64,000 nt of DNA. Source: Burkholderia sp. SRS-46 (GTDB lineage: Bacteria > Pseudomonadota > Gammaproteobacteria > Burkholderiales > Burkholderiaceae). The stretch lies in assembly GCF_004343775.1 (NCBI RefSeq), contig NZ_PTXL01000007.1:558001-622000 (forward strand), written 5' to 3'. Position 1 is the first letter of the stretch, and the number at the start of each line of letters is the position of its first letter. This document shows, piece after piece, positions 50,816 through 58,848 of the stretch. Position numbers and translations under genes: made by a program. Under the pieces are notes generated by a model. It ran no database searches, was not told the origin of the DNA, and saw only the letters and a program-made list of their open reading frames with translations.

Positions 50816-51091
50816 TCAGCCCGGTGTCGATGCCGCCGATGCGGCGGCGGCCGGCTTGCCGCTTTCGTCGTCGTCGTCCGGCGGATAGTGGACGACGGGT
50901 GGCGCGAGCGGCGCGGCGCCCGACACGGCGCTGCCGCCGGGCGCGGCACGGTTGAACGCGCTCGCGGAGCCGGTCGACGCGCCGCCCGGTTGCGCACCGT
51001 CGGTCGCATGCGCGCCGTGCGAAGCGTCGTCGCTGCAGGCGGCTGCGGACAGCGCGGCACACAGGGCGAGGGCGGTGGCAAAGCGGCGCAT
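50816..51091 (-). CDS. Small hypothetical lipoprotein
   Basis: A 91-residue protein with a lipobox LSAAAC (Cys19), then a Ser/Ala/Gly/Pro-rich tail with an acidic run DDDDE. No domain is known. It lies just upstream of the phospholipase C gene in the same direction (42 bases apart). It may be a lipoprotein partner, but this is inference. A GGAG-type ribosome-binding site lies before its start. Confidence 0.72.
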   Translation of the reverse strand: MRRFATALALCAALSAAACSDDASHGAHATDGAQPGGASTGSASAFNRAAPGGSAVSGAAPLAPPVVHYPPDDDDESGKPAAAASAASTPG

Positions 51092-51230
51092 CGGGAGTCT
51101 CCTGCAAGGGCTGATTTCGATCGTCCGCCAGTATGACGAACCGATGAGGCGTTTCAGTGAATCGTTTGCGACCGCGGCGTGATCTCGGAACGCTTTCGGC
51201 GCGATGACGAAAGGCTTTCGGCGGCGCGTG

Positions 51231-52151
51231 TCAGCGGCGCGGCGTGCGGCGGCGCACTTCGCTGCGCAGCCAGTCGAGCCAGGTGCGGATCGCCGCCTCC
51301 TTCGGGTGATCGGGGCGCCACACCACGTAGTGCGCGTACACGTCGGTGATGCGGACCGTCGACACGCGCACGAGCGTGCCCGCCGCCAGCTCGGGCTCGA
51401 TCAGCGAGCGGCGCGCGAGCGCGACGCCGCGCCCGCGCAGGGTCGCGTCGATCAGCGCGTTCGCGTCGGTGAAGCGCGGGGCGCGCGCGGATTCGGTGAG
51501 GTCGAGGCGCGCGGCCTGGAACCATGGCTCCCACGGCTGCGCGGGATGGCGCAGCAGCGTCGCGTGCACGAGGTCGGCCGGCGCGCGCGGCGCGACGCCG
51601 TCGCGATTGCGGTACGCGGGGCTCGCGACCGGAAACACCGTCTCGTTCATCAGCTTCTCGGCGACGACGCCCGGCCACGTGCCGGGGCCGTAGCGCAGCG
51701 CGACGTCGATGCGGTCGCGCTTGCGCAGCGGTGCGAGCGCGGGGTCCGGATGCAGCGCGATGTCGATGTGCGGATGCGCGGCCGCGAAGCGCGGCAGGCG
51801 CGGCGCGAGCCAGCGTTCGGCGACGCTCGGCAGCACGCTGACGTCGAGCGTCACGGCGCGCGCACGCGGCCGGCCGCGCGGCTCGCGCGCCGGTTCGAAC
51901 GCGCGTTCGAGCACGCTCAGGCCCTGGCGAACCTGCAGCGCGAGCGCGTGCGCGGCGTGCGTCGGGGTGGCGCCGTCGCGTTCGCGCGTGAACAGCGGGT
52001 AGCCGAGCCGCGCCTCGAGCGCGCGAACGTGCTGGCTCACCGCGCCTTGCGTCAGCGCGAGCGCGTCGGCCGCGCGCGTGAAGCTCTGCAGCCGCACGGC
52101 GGCTTCGAACGCGCGCAGCGTCTGCAGCGGGGGAAGATGGATGGGTCGCAT
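51231..52151 (-). CDS. LysR-family regulator, GcvA-like
   Basis: A 306-residue LysR regulator, MRPIHLPPLQTLRAFEAAVRLQSFTRAADALALTQGAVSQHVRALEARLG (winged helix). It ends with a long basic tail (SEVRRRTPRR). LPPLQTLRAFEAAVR resembles GcvA-type regulators. It is divergent from a GST gene across 113 bases, so that gene is a likely target. The in-frame ATG a little upstream is not used. Confidence 0.88.
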   Translation of the reverse strand: MRPIHLPPLQTLRAFEAAVRLQSFTRAADALALTQGAVSQHVRALEARLGYPLFTRERDGATPTHAAHALALQVRQGLSVLERAFEPAREPRGRPRARAVTLDVSVLPSVAERWLAPRLPRFAAAHPHIDIALHPDPALAPLRKRDRIDVALRYGPGTWPGVVAEKLMNETVFPVASPAYRNRDGVAPRAPADLVHATLLRHPAQPWEPWFQAARLDLTESARAPRFTDANALIDATLRGRGVALARRSLIEPELAAGTLVRVSTVRITDVYAHYVVWRPDHPKEAAIRTWLDWLRSEVRRRTPRR

Positions 52152-52264
52152 GGCAGGTATTAGTAGCACTCATGCCTGCGCACGACAATTCATCGTTTGT
52201 CGGTGCCGTCGCGGCGTTCCTACACTCGCAGCCATCTTCCACACGGCTGCAAGGCCACGTCCAC

Positions 52265-52903
52265 ATGAACGCCTATCGTCTCTACTATTCGCCCGGCGCG
52301 TGCTCGCTCGCCGCGCACATCGCGCTCGAGGAAACCGGCGCGCCGTTCGACACGGAAATCGTGTCGGTCTCGCACGGCGACAACCTGCGTGCGCACTATC
52401 TCTCGATCAATCCGAAGGCGCGCGTGCCGGCGCTCGCGATTCCCGGCGAGCCGCGCGCGCTCACCGAAACGCCGGCGATCCTCGGCTATCTCGCGCGCCG
52501 TCATCCCGATGCGCGGCTGCTGCCGCTCGACGATCCGCTGCGCGACGCGCGCTGCCAGGAATGGCTCGCGTGGCTCGTCGGCTGGGTGCATGGAGTCGGC
52601 TACGGCGCGTTGTGGCGGCCGGGCCGCTTCATCGACGATGCGTCGGTGCACGGTGCGATCAGCGCGCACGGACGCGGGGTGATCGACGCGGCGAACGCGA
52701 CGATCGAAGCCGCGCTGGTCGACGGGCGCGACTGGGCGGAGCCGGGCGGGTATTCGATCGTCGATCCGTTCCTGTTCGTGCTGTATCGCTGGGGCGTCGC
52801 GATCGGGCTCGACATGACGCGGCATGCCGCGTGGAGCGCGCATGCGCAACGCGTCGCCGCGCGGCCGGCCGCGCGGCGCGCGCTGGCGCGGGAAGGGCGC
52901 TGA
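52265..52903 (+). CDS. Glutathione S-transferase
   Basis: A 212-residue cytosolic GST: thioredoxin-fold N-terminus MNAYRLYYSPGACSLAAHIALEETGAPFDTEIV, with SPGACSLA replacing the usual Tyr site by Ser, as in bacterial beta-class-like enzymes. The Glu-Thr-Pro motif is in RALTETPAILGYLARR. The alpha-helical C-terminus includes YSIVDPFLFVLYRWG. It is divergent from the LysR gene. The longer frame start is rejected because MNAYRL is the family start. Confidence 0.9.
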   Translation: MNAYRLYYSPGACSLAAHIALEETGAPFDTEIVSVSHGDNLRAHYLSINPKARVPALAIPGEPRALTETPAILGYLARRHPDARLLPLDDPLRDARCQEWLAWLVGWVHGVGYGALWRPGRFIDDASVHGAISAHGRGVIDAANATIEAALVDGRDWAEPGGYSIVDPFLFVLYRWGVAIGLDMTRHAAWSAHAQRVAARPAARRALAREGR

Positions 52904-52976
52904 CGGTGCGGCCGCGCCGGCCGGCGGACGACGCGCGTCGCGCAGGCGCAGCCGTCGTTCGCGCGGCCCGTCGAAC

Positions 52977-54242
52977 TCATGCCCGCGCCGGGCGCGGAAA
53001 CAGCGGCCAGGTCGCGCATGCGCACGCGGCGGCCGCCAGCCAGACGACGCTCCACGACGCATGCGCGAGCAGCGGCGGGATCGCGAGCGGGGTCGCGAAC
53101 AGGCCGAGGTAGACGCAGGTGTTCGCCATCCCGAGCGCGGTGCCGGCGTGGTTCGCGCCGGCGAGCGTCGCGAGTTCGGTGTACGCGACGCCATGCCATG
53201 CGGACACGCAGACGCCCGCGAACACCAGCACCGCGACGATCGCGATGCCCGGCAGCTGCGGATGCGCGGCGGTCACGGCCGCGAGCAGCGCGAACGACGC
53301 GACCGCGACGAGCACCGAGCCGCGCAGGTAGGCCCGCCGGTTGCCGCGCCGGTCCGTATGGCGGCCGCTCCACACGCGCATCGCCATCGCGCCGGCCTGC
53401 AACGCGACCATCGCCGTGCTGATGCCCGCGAGACCGAGCCCGATGTGGTCGTGCAGGAACACGGTCGCGAACGTGACCACCGCGAACTGCGGCGCGCACA
53501 GCAGGCCGATGCCGAGCACGATCCGCCAGACCGGGCCGCTCGCGAGCGGCGAGCGGGCGCGCGGCGCGGGGTGTCCGGTGGCGTGCGCGGGTGCGGCGGC
53601 GGGGCTGTCCGGCGGTTCGTGCAGCCAGCGCCAGGTGAGCGCGGCCGACACCGCGCACAGCAGCGCGAGCGCGCCGAACACCGCGGCGAACCCGACGTGC
53701 GACGCGAGCGACGGCAGCAGCGCCGCGCCGACGCCGCCGCCGAACGGCACGGCGGTCTGGCGGATGCTCATCGCAAGCCCGCGCTCGCCTTCGCCGAACC
53801 AGCGCATCACCGCGCGTCCGCTCGAGCCGTTGACGCTGCCGCCGAGCAGCCCGACGACGAACATCGCGGCCGCGACCCGCGCGAGCGGCGGCACCGAATG
53901 CGCGGACGGCGCGATCGCGCAGGCCATCAGCGCGAGCATCGCGGCGGTCGCGACGAGCCCCGACAGCAGCATGCGGCGGTCGCCGAAGCGGTCGGCGGCG
54001 ATGCCCCACGGCAGCTCGGACAGCGCGACACCGAGACCGAGCGCGCCGAGCACGATGCCGAGCGCGCCGTTGTCGAGGCGATAGTCGGCGCGCATCCAGA
54101 CGGCCGTGGTCGGGATGCCGGTCGCGGCGGCGGAGAAGCTCATGTTCGCGGCGACGCCGGCGGCGAGCACGCGCCAGCGGTGGGCGGGGCCGCGCGCGGC
54201 GTGGGCCGGCGACGAGCGGACGAAGGGGGCGCAGGTATCCAT
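52977..54242 (-). CDS. Major facilitator superfamily transporter
   Basis: A 421-residue MFS protein with about twelve helices. GIVLGALGLGVALSELPWGIAADRFGDRRMLLSG carries the MFS motif A (GxxxDRxGxR). Other helices include MFVVGLLGGSVNGSSGRAVMRWF and VVSLGLLCAPQFAV-like segments. It looks like a drug or sugar efflux/MHS-type transporter, but the substrate is unknown. The start MDTCAPFVRSS is preferred over an upstream GTG/ATG. It is divergent from a LysR gene across about 100 bases and probably under its control. Confidence 0.87.
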   Translation of the reverse strand: MDTCAPFVRSSPAHAARGPAHRWRVLAAGVAANMSFSAAATGIPTTAVWMRADYRLDNGALGIVLGALGLGVALSELPWGIAADRFGDRRMLLSGLVATAAMLALMACAIAPSAHSVPPLARVAAAMFVVGLLGGSVNGSSGRAVMRWFGEGERGLAMSIRQTAVPFGGGVGAALLPSLASHVGFAAVFGALALLCAVSAALTWRWLHEPPDSPAAAPAHATGHPAPRARSPLASGPVWRIVLGIGLLCAPQFAVVTFATVFLHDHIGLGLAGISTAMVALQAGAMAMRVWSGRHTDRRGNRRAYLRGSVLVAVASFALLAAVTAAHPQLPGIAIVAVLVFAGVCVSAWHGVAYTELATLAGANHAGTALGMANTCVYLGLFATPLAIPPLLAHASWSVVWLAAAACACATWPLFPRPARA

Positions 54243-54349
54243 GGGGCGGGATGGCGAAGTGAGGTTGACGGGCACAGTCTCGCGCCGTACATTCATCCTG
54301 AAAATCGGAAAGTTTTTGATGAATCGTTCGATAAAACAGGATGGTTGGG

Positions 54350-55366
54350 ATGGCTCGAAACGATGCGGCGGGCGGGCGGAAGTCGGCGGCGCGGGCGGCG
54401 GGGGCGGACATGTCGGCGATGGCCCAGCCGAACTTCGACCTTGCCGCGCTGCGCAGCCTGGTGGCCGGCGTGGACCTCGGCAGCTTCGCGAAGGCGGCGG
54501 ATCGGGTCGCGCGCTCGTCGTCGGCGGTGAGCGCGCAGATCCGCAAGCTCGAGGAGCAGGCGGGCACGCCGCTGTTCGTCAAGGCGGGGCGCGGGCTCGC
54601 GCTGACCGATGCCGGCGACGCGATGCTGCGCTACGCGCGGCGGATGATCGAGCTGAACGACGAGGCGGCCGCCGCCGTGCGCGGCGCGACGCTCGACGGC
54701 TGGGTGCGGATCGGCCTGCAGGAGGATTTCGGCGAAGCGATCCTGCCGGGCGTGCTGGGCCGCTTCGCGCGTGCGCATCCGCAGGTGCGGATCGAGGCGC
54801 GCGTCGCGCGCAACGCCGACCTGCTCGAGCGGCTCGACGCGAACCAGCTCGACCTCGCGCTGCTGTGGGGCGATGGCGCGTCGGCTGCATTCGTCGCGCG
54901 CACGGGGATCGGCAGCGAGGAGATCGCGCGCGTGCCGATGCGGTGGGTTGGAGCGGCCGGCTCAGGCGAGGCCGGCGAAGCGGGCGCGCAGTCCGCTTAC
55001 ACGCGCGACGAGCCTCTGCCTCTTGTCATGTTCGACCGGCCGTGCCGCTTCTTCGCGGCGGCGACGGACGCGCTCGATCGCGCGGGCGTGCCGTGGCGCG
55101 TCGCGTTCACGACGCCGAGCCTCGCGGGCCTGTGGGCCGCCGCGGCGGCGGGCCTCGGGCTGACGGTGCGCTCGCACCACGGGCTGCCCCCGTCGGTGCG
55201 CCTGCTCGACGCCGCGCCGCTCGGCCTGCCCGAATTGCCGAGCCTGCCGCTGATGCTGCTGCGCCGGGCGTCGTCGGCGACGCCGGCTGTCGATCGGCTC
55301 GCAACGATCATGACGCAGGCGGTGAGTGGGGTGACGGAGGGCACGGTTGTGGCGTTCGCGGCCTGA
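54350..55366 (+). CDS. LysR-family regulator
   Basis: A 338-residue LysR-type regulator. A basic Ala-rich extension (about 25 residues) precedes the helix-turn-helix PNFDLAALRSLVAGVDLGSFAKAADRVARSSSAVSAQIRKLEEQAG. The C-terminal binding domain runs about residues 115-330. Two ATGs nine bases apart are possible; AGG sits 9 bases before the second, so that one is used. It is divergent from the MFS transporter and probably controls it. Confidence 0.86.
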   Translation: MARNDAAGGRKSAARAAGADMSAMAQPNFDLAALRSLVAGVDLGSFAKAADRVARSSSAVSAQIRKLEEQAGTPLFVKAGRGLALTDAGDAMLRYARRMIELNDEAAAAVRGATLDGWVRIGLQEDFGEAILPGVLGRFARAHPQVRIEARVARNADLLERLDANQLDLALLWGDGASAAFVARTGIGSEEIARVPMRWVGAAGSGEAGEAGAQSAYTRDEPLPLVMFDRPCRFFAAATDALDRAGVPWRVAFTTPSLAGLWAAAAAGLGLTVRSHHGLPPSVRLLDAAPLGLPELPSLPLMLLRRASSATPAVDRLATIMTQAVSGVTEGTVVAFAA

Positions 55367-55449
55367 TTCCGATCGGCCGGCATGCGTTCGGTTGCCCGTT
55401 CGGCCAACTGGATCGACTGGCCGAATCTCGTGACAATGGTGGTCACTCA

Positions 55450-55689
55450 ATGGAGCCCATCATGCAGAACGCAAACCTCCACGACGCCGCGCTCGATCTG
55501 TCGCGGCTCGTCGATGCCGCGATCGCCGGCGAGAACGTCGTGATCTCGCAGGACGGCAAGCCCTCGGTCCGGCTCGTGCCGCTCAAGCCCATCCACCAGT
55601 TTGGCCTCCTCAAGGGGCAGATATGGATCGCCGACGACTTTGATGCGCCGCTTCCCGACGACTTGCTGGATGCGTTCGAAGGGAAGTAA
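55450..55689 (+). CDS. Phd/YefM-type antitoxin
   Basis: A 79-residue antitoxin: NLHDAALDLSRLVDAAIAGENVVISQDGKPSVRLVPL is the Phd/YefM DNA-binding N-terminus. An acidic C-terminus follows (DDFDAPLPDDLLDAFEGK) that would wrap the toxin. The two possible ATGs are 12 bases apart. Its stop overlaps the toxin start as TAATG, so the pair is coupled. It both neutralises the PIN toxin and probably represses the operon. Confidence 0.9.
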   Translation: MEPIMQNANLHDAALDLSRLVDAAIAGENVVISQDGKPSVRLVPLKPIHQFGLLKGQIWIADDFDAPLPDDLLDAFEGK

Positions 55690-56069
55690 TGCGCTTGCTG
55701 TTCGATACGCACATCTTTCTCTGGATGTGGGCCAATGATCCGAAACTGAGCGTTCGCGCGCGCAGGCTGATCGCCGCCGCCGATGAAGTGTTCATCAGCA
55801 GCGCGAGCATCTGGGAAGTGGCGATCAAGGCCGGCAGGGGAAAGCTGGACGTCGATGTGGATCGGCTGGTCGATGCGATCAAGACGAGCAAGTACAACGA
55901 ACTGCCGGTTCGGGCCGCGCACGGCGCGGCCGTGCGCAACCTGCCCCATTATCATCGCGACCCGTTCGACCGCTTGCTCGTTGCGCAGGCGTGGTGCGAG
56001 CCGCTGTTGCTCGTCACTGCCGATGGCCACCTTGCACAATACGGCGCGTCCCGAATCCTGACGGTTTGA
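55689..56069 (+). CDS. VapC-type PIN-domain toxin
   Basis: A 126-residue PIN-domain ribonuclease. The acidic catalytic set is complete: Asp6 in LLFDTHIFLW, Glu43 in SASIWEVAIK, Asp91 and Asp94 in HRDPFDRLLVAQA, and Asp112 in LLVTADGHLAQYG. Such toxins cut tRNA or rRNA when the antitoxin is lost. It overlaps the antitoxin stop by one base. The operon stands between a LysR gene and a convergent DapA-like gene and may be a recent insertion. The activity and target are not shown. Confidence 0.92.
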   Translation: MRLLFDTHIFLWMWANDPKLSVRARRLIAAADEVFISSASIWEVAIKAGRGKLDVDVDRLVDAIKTSKYNELPVRAAHGAAVRNLPHYHRDPFDRLLVAQAWCEPLLLVTADGHLAQYGASRILTV

Positions 56070-56091
56070 AACAGTTTCGGGACCGAAATCC

Positions 56092-56985
56092 CTACGCCGC
56101 CGCGACCGCCGGCGTGGACGCTTCCAGCGCCGCGTGCAGCGCATCCAGCTTCACCCGCAGTGCGTCGCTCGCCGGCACGAACGGCAGCCGCAAGCCGTCC
56201 TCGCACCAGCCCTGCGCGGCCAGCAGCGCCTTGACCGGCGCCGGATTCGGCTCCGCGAACAGCGCCGCGACGAGCGGCTGCAGCGCGACCGAGAGCCGCC
56301 GCGCGTCGGCGAGCCGGCCGGCGCGCAGCAGCGCGTCGATGCGCACGTGCCACTCGGGCAGCAGGTGCGCGCTGCTCGCGATCGTCCCGTGCGCGCCCGC
56401 GCATAGCGCCGCGAAGTTCTGGTTGTCGTCGCCGGACAGGATCGCGAGCGGCGTCTCGTGCACGAGGCGCGTCATCCGCTCGATGCTGCCGCCGCATTCC
56501 TTGACGCCCGCGACACGCGGATCGCGCGCGAGCGCCTGCAGCGTTTCCAGCTCGACGTTCACGCCGGTGCGGTACGGGATGTTGTAGACGAGCACCGGCA
56601 GGTCGGCGGCTTCGACGACCGCCTCGACGTGCCGCCGGATTCCGTCCTGCGTCGGCCGCACGTAGACGGGCGGCGTGACGAGCAACCCGTCCGGGCGGAG
56701 CGCCGCGAGTTCGCGCGCACGGGCCGCGGCGAAATGCGTCGCGCTCGCGGTCAGCCCGACGACGATCGGAAGGCCCGGCGCCGCGTCGCGCACCGTTGCG
56801 AACACCGCATCCTGTTCGCGCGCATCGAGCAGCGCGCCTTCGCCCGTCGTCGCACCGGCGACGAACCCGGCGATGCCGGTCGCCGCGTAGCGGCGGGTCA
56901 GCCGCGCGAGCGCCGCGTGATCGATTGCGCCATCGTGAAACGGCGTGATGAGCGGCAGCCAGATACCTTCGAAACGTGTTTGCAT
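56092..56985 (-). CDS. Dihydrodipicolinate synthase / N-acetylneuraminate lyase family protein
   Basis: A 297-residue class-I aldolase: MQTRFEGIWLPLITPFHDGAIDHAALARL, phosphate-type loop GATTGEGALL, active Tyr in VLVYNIPYRTG and Schiff-base Lys in VAGVKECGGS (about residue 165). This matches 4-hydroxy-tetrahydrodipicolinate synthase (DapA) and its relatives. The chromosome usually has the true dapA elsewhere, so this copy may act on another 2-oxo acid. The upstream in-frame start is rejected. It is divergent from the sulfate-binding gene. Confidence 0.86.
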   Translation of the reverse strand: MQTRFEGIWLPLITPFHDGAIDHAALARLTRRYAATGIAGFVAGATTGEGALLDAREQDAVFATVRDAAPGLPIVVGLTASATHFAAARARELAALRPDGLLVTPPVYVRPTQDGIRRHVEAVVEAADLPVLVYNIPYRTGVNVELETLQALARDPRVAGVKECGGSIERMTRLVHETPLAILSGDDNQNFAALCAGAHGTIASSAHLLPEWHVRIDALLRAGRLADARRLSVALQPLVAALFAEPNPAPVKALLAAQGWCEDGLRLPFVPASDALRVKLDALHAALEASTPAVAAA

Positions 56986-57434
56986 GCAAAGCCTCTTGTG
57001 GAATCGGATATGGGAGAGAACCGTTCCGCCGGCGGGGGGCCGGAACAAGGCATGCAAGCGAGGAGAGAAAAACGACCTGCGGGCATCCCGTCCGGCATTC
57101 GCCTGACGGGACGCAACATCCCCGTCAGTCGAGGAGTCGTTTTTTCAGTTTCAGCCCGGCCGCGCGTGCGCCTGCCGCGACGGCGGCAAGGAGGGCGTGC
57201 GAGCGCAGGACATCGGACATGGAGGAACCGTGAAGTGGGCTGAACGGCGATCTTAGCATCACTCCCGCCGCGGGTGCGAGCGGCTGCCGCCGACATAGCA
57301 GAAATCCTGCTTTGCTTTCCACGACAGATTGGAAAGCGCCGCGCGGCCGGCCGCTAGAATGCCCGATTACGTTTCGATGACAGCGCGTGCGCGCGCCGTC
57401 ACGCATCAACCACTGGAAGCGGGGCATTTCAACG
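56986..57434. other. Divergent promoter region with structured RNA candidate
   Basis: About 450 bases between the DapA-like gene and the sulfate-binding gene. It contains the structured element described separately, and a 31-codon minus-strand frame (57125-57220) that has no ribosome-binding site and is not called. The end near 57400 should hold the sulfate-binding promoter. Confidence 0.45.
57068..57144. other. Structured element with competing hairpins, possible attenuator
   Basis: An outer inverted repeat AAAAACGAC (57068-57076) and GTCGTTTTT (57136-57144) encloses two mutually exclusive stems. CTGACGGG (57103-57110) can pair with CCCGTCAG (57121-57128), or its GACGGGA part with TCCCGTC (57086-57092). 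Such alternatives plus a T run are typical of attenuators or riboswitch-like leaders. On the minus strand it would lie about 80 bases before the DapA-like start. No known riboswitch class was recognised. Confidence 0.4.
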
Positions 57435-58451
57435 ATGGCAAATACGAAGGGGATCGGCCGGCTGCTGCTCGCGGGCGCAGCGGCGCTCGTCGTCTCGACG
57501 ACGGCCGCGCACGCGGACACGTCGCTGCTGAACGTGTCGTACGACGTGACGCGCGAGCTGTACAAGGACATCAACGCGGGCTTCATCGCCGCCTACAAGC
57601 AGAAGACCGGCGAGACGGTGACCGTCAAGCAGTCGCACGGCGCGTCGAGCGCGCAGGCGCTGTCGGTGCTGCAGGGCCTGCAGGCCGACGTCGTGACGAT
57701 GAACCAGCCGAACGACATCGACCTGCTCGCCGAGCGCGGCCAGCTGCTGTCGAAGGACTGGCGCGCCCGCTTCGCGGACAACAGCTCGCCGTACTCGACC
57801 ACGATGGTGTTCCTCGTGCGCAAGGGCAACCCGAAGGCGATCAAGGACTGGAGCGATCTCGCGAAGCCGGGCGTCCAGGTGATCATCGCGAACCCGAAGA
57901 CGTCGGGCAACGGCCGCTACGCGTATCTCGCCGCGTGGGGCTACCAGAAGCAGAAGGGCGCGACCGACGAGCAGGCGCTCGCGTTCGAGAAGGCGATCTT
58001 CCGCAACGTGCCGGTGCTCGATTCCGGCGGCCGGGGCGCGACGACGACCTTCACGCAGCGCGGCATCGGCGACGTGCTCGTCACGTTCGAGAACGAGGTC
58101 GCGCTGATGGACACCGGCGCGTCGGGCGCGCAGTTCGACGCGGTGTACCCGAGCGCGAGCATCCTCGCCGAGCCGCCGGTCGCGGTGGTCGACAAGGTGG
58201 TCGACAAGAAGGGCACGAAGCAGGTCGCGCAGGCGTATCTGGCCTACCTGTACACGCCGCAGGCGCAGGAGATCATCGCGCAGCACCATCTGCGCCCGCG
58301 CGATGCGAACGTGCTGAAGAAGTACGCGGCCGAGTTCAAGCCGCTGAAGACATTCAGCGTCGAACAGGTCTTCGGCAGCTGGGCGAACGCGCAGAAGACG
58401 CACTTCGCGGACGGCGGCACGTTCGACCAGGTGATCGTCGACCGCAAGTGA
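57435..58451 (+). CDS. sbp: Sulfate ABC transporter substrate-binding protein
   Basis: A 338-residue periplasmic binding protein with signal peptide ending TTAAHA, then DTSLLNVSYDVTRELYKDINAGFIAAY, the Sbp/CysP hallmark. VTMNQPNDIDLLAERGQLL, PYSTTMVFLVRKGNPKAIKDW and ANPKTSGNGRYAYLAAWGY are ligand-site signatures. It binds sulfate (or thiosulfate) for CysTWA-type importers. No permease or ATPase gene is adjacent, so it relies on components encoded elsewhere. It lies next to a sulfite dehydrogenase, hinting at a sulfur function. Confidence 0.95.
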   Translation: MANTKGIGRLLLAGAAALVVSTTAAHADTSLLNVSYDVTRELYKDINAGFIAAYKQKTGETVTVKQSHGASSAQALSVLQGLQADVVTMNQPNDIDLLAERGQLLSKDWRARFADNSSPYSTTMVFLVRKGNPKAIKDWSDLAKPGVQVIIANPKTSGNGRYAYLAAWGYQKQKGATDEQALAFEKAIFRNVPVLDSGGRGATTTFTQRGIGDVLVTFENEVALMDTGASGAQFDAVYPSASILAEPPVAVVDKVVDKKGTKQVAQAYLAYLYTPQAQEIIAQHHLRPRDANVLKKYAAEFKPLKTFSVEQVFGSWANAQKTHFADGGTFDQVIVDRK

Positions 58452-58475
58452 CGCCGGGCCGGCCGCCGCGAGGCA

Positions 58476-58838
58476 TCACGGCTTTCCGTTGATCGTGGTC
58501 AGGTAGCGGGCAAGGTCGTCGATCGCCTCCGGCGGCAGCGGCGCGCCATACACCGTGCGCATCTTGACGACTTCCGCCTTCCACTCCTGGAACGACAGCG
58601 GCGGCTGGCGGGTCACCATGCCGACCGAATGACAGACCAGGCAGTGCAGGTTCGCGAGTTCGTCGCCCGGGCCAGGTGGAAACTTCCGCGTATCGCCGGG
58701 CAACGCGACCTCGACCGCCGAGCCGGGCACGGCGCGCGCCGCACGGGGCGACTGAGCGGATTGGGCCGATTGGGCCATCGCGGCGCTCCACGCGCACGTC
58801 ATCGCCGCGAGCAGGAGCGCGGCACACGTCTTCGTCAT
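58476..58838 (-). CDS. c-type cytochrome, SorB-like subunit of sulfite dehydrogenase
   Basis: A 120-residue exported cytochrome: signal peptide MTKTCAALLLAAMTCAWSAAMA, one heme site CLVCH (Cys66, Cys69, His70), then GMVTRQPPLSFQEWKAEVVKMRTVYGAPLPPEAIDDLARYLTTING, with Met93 a likely sixth ligand. This matches the SorB cytochrome that takes electrons from SorA. It follows the molybdenum subunit by 10 bases. Electrons would pass to the respiratory chain. Confidence 0.87.
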   Translation of the reverse strand: MTKTCAALLLAAMTCAWSAAMAQSAQSAQSPRAARAVPGSAVEVALPGDTRKFPPGPGDELANLHCLVCHSVGMVTRQPPLSFQEWKAEVVKMRTVYGAPLPPEAIDDLARYLTTINGKP

Positions 58839-58848
58839 GATCGGCTCC

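Noticed and set aside
57125-57220. 31-codon minus-strand frame MSDVLRSHALLAAVAAGARAAG...
   Set aside because: Hydrophobic and tempting as a leader peptide, but the bases before its ATG are pyrimidine-rich (GTTCCTCC), the opposite of a ribosome-binding site.
56986-57434. Glycine or lysine riboswitch before the DapA-like gene
   Set aside because: The hallmark conserved segments of those classes could not be found; only alternative hairpins are seen.
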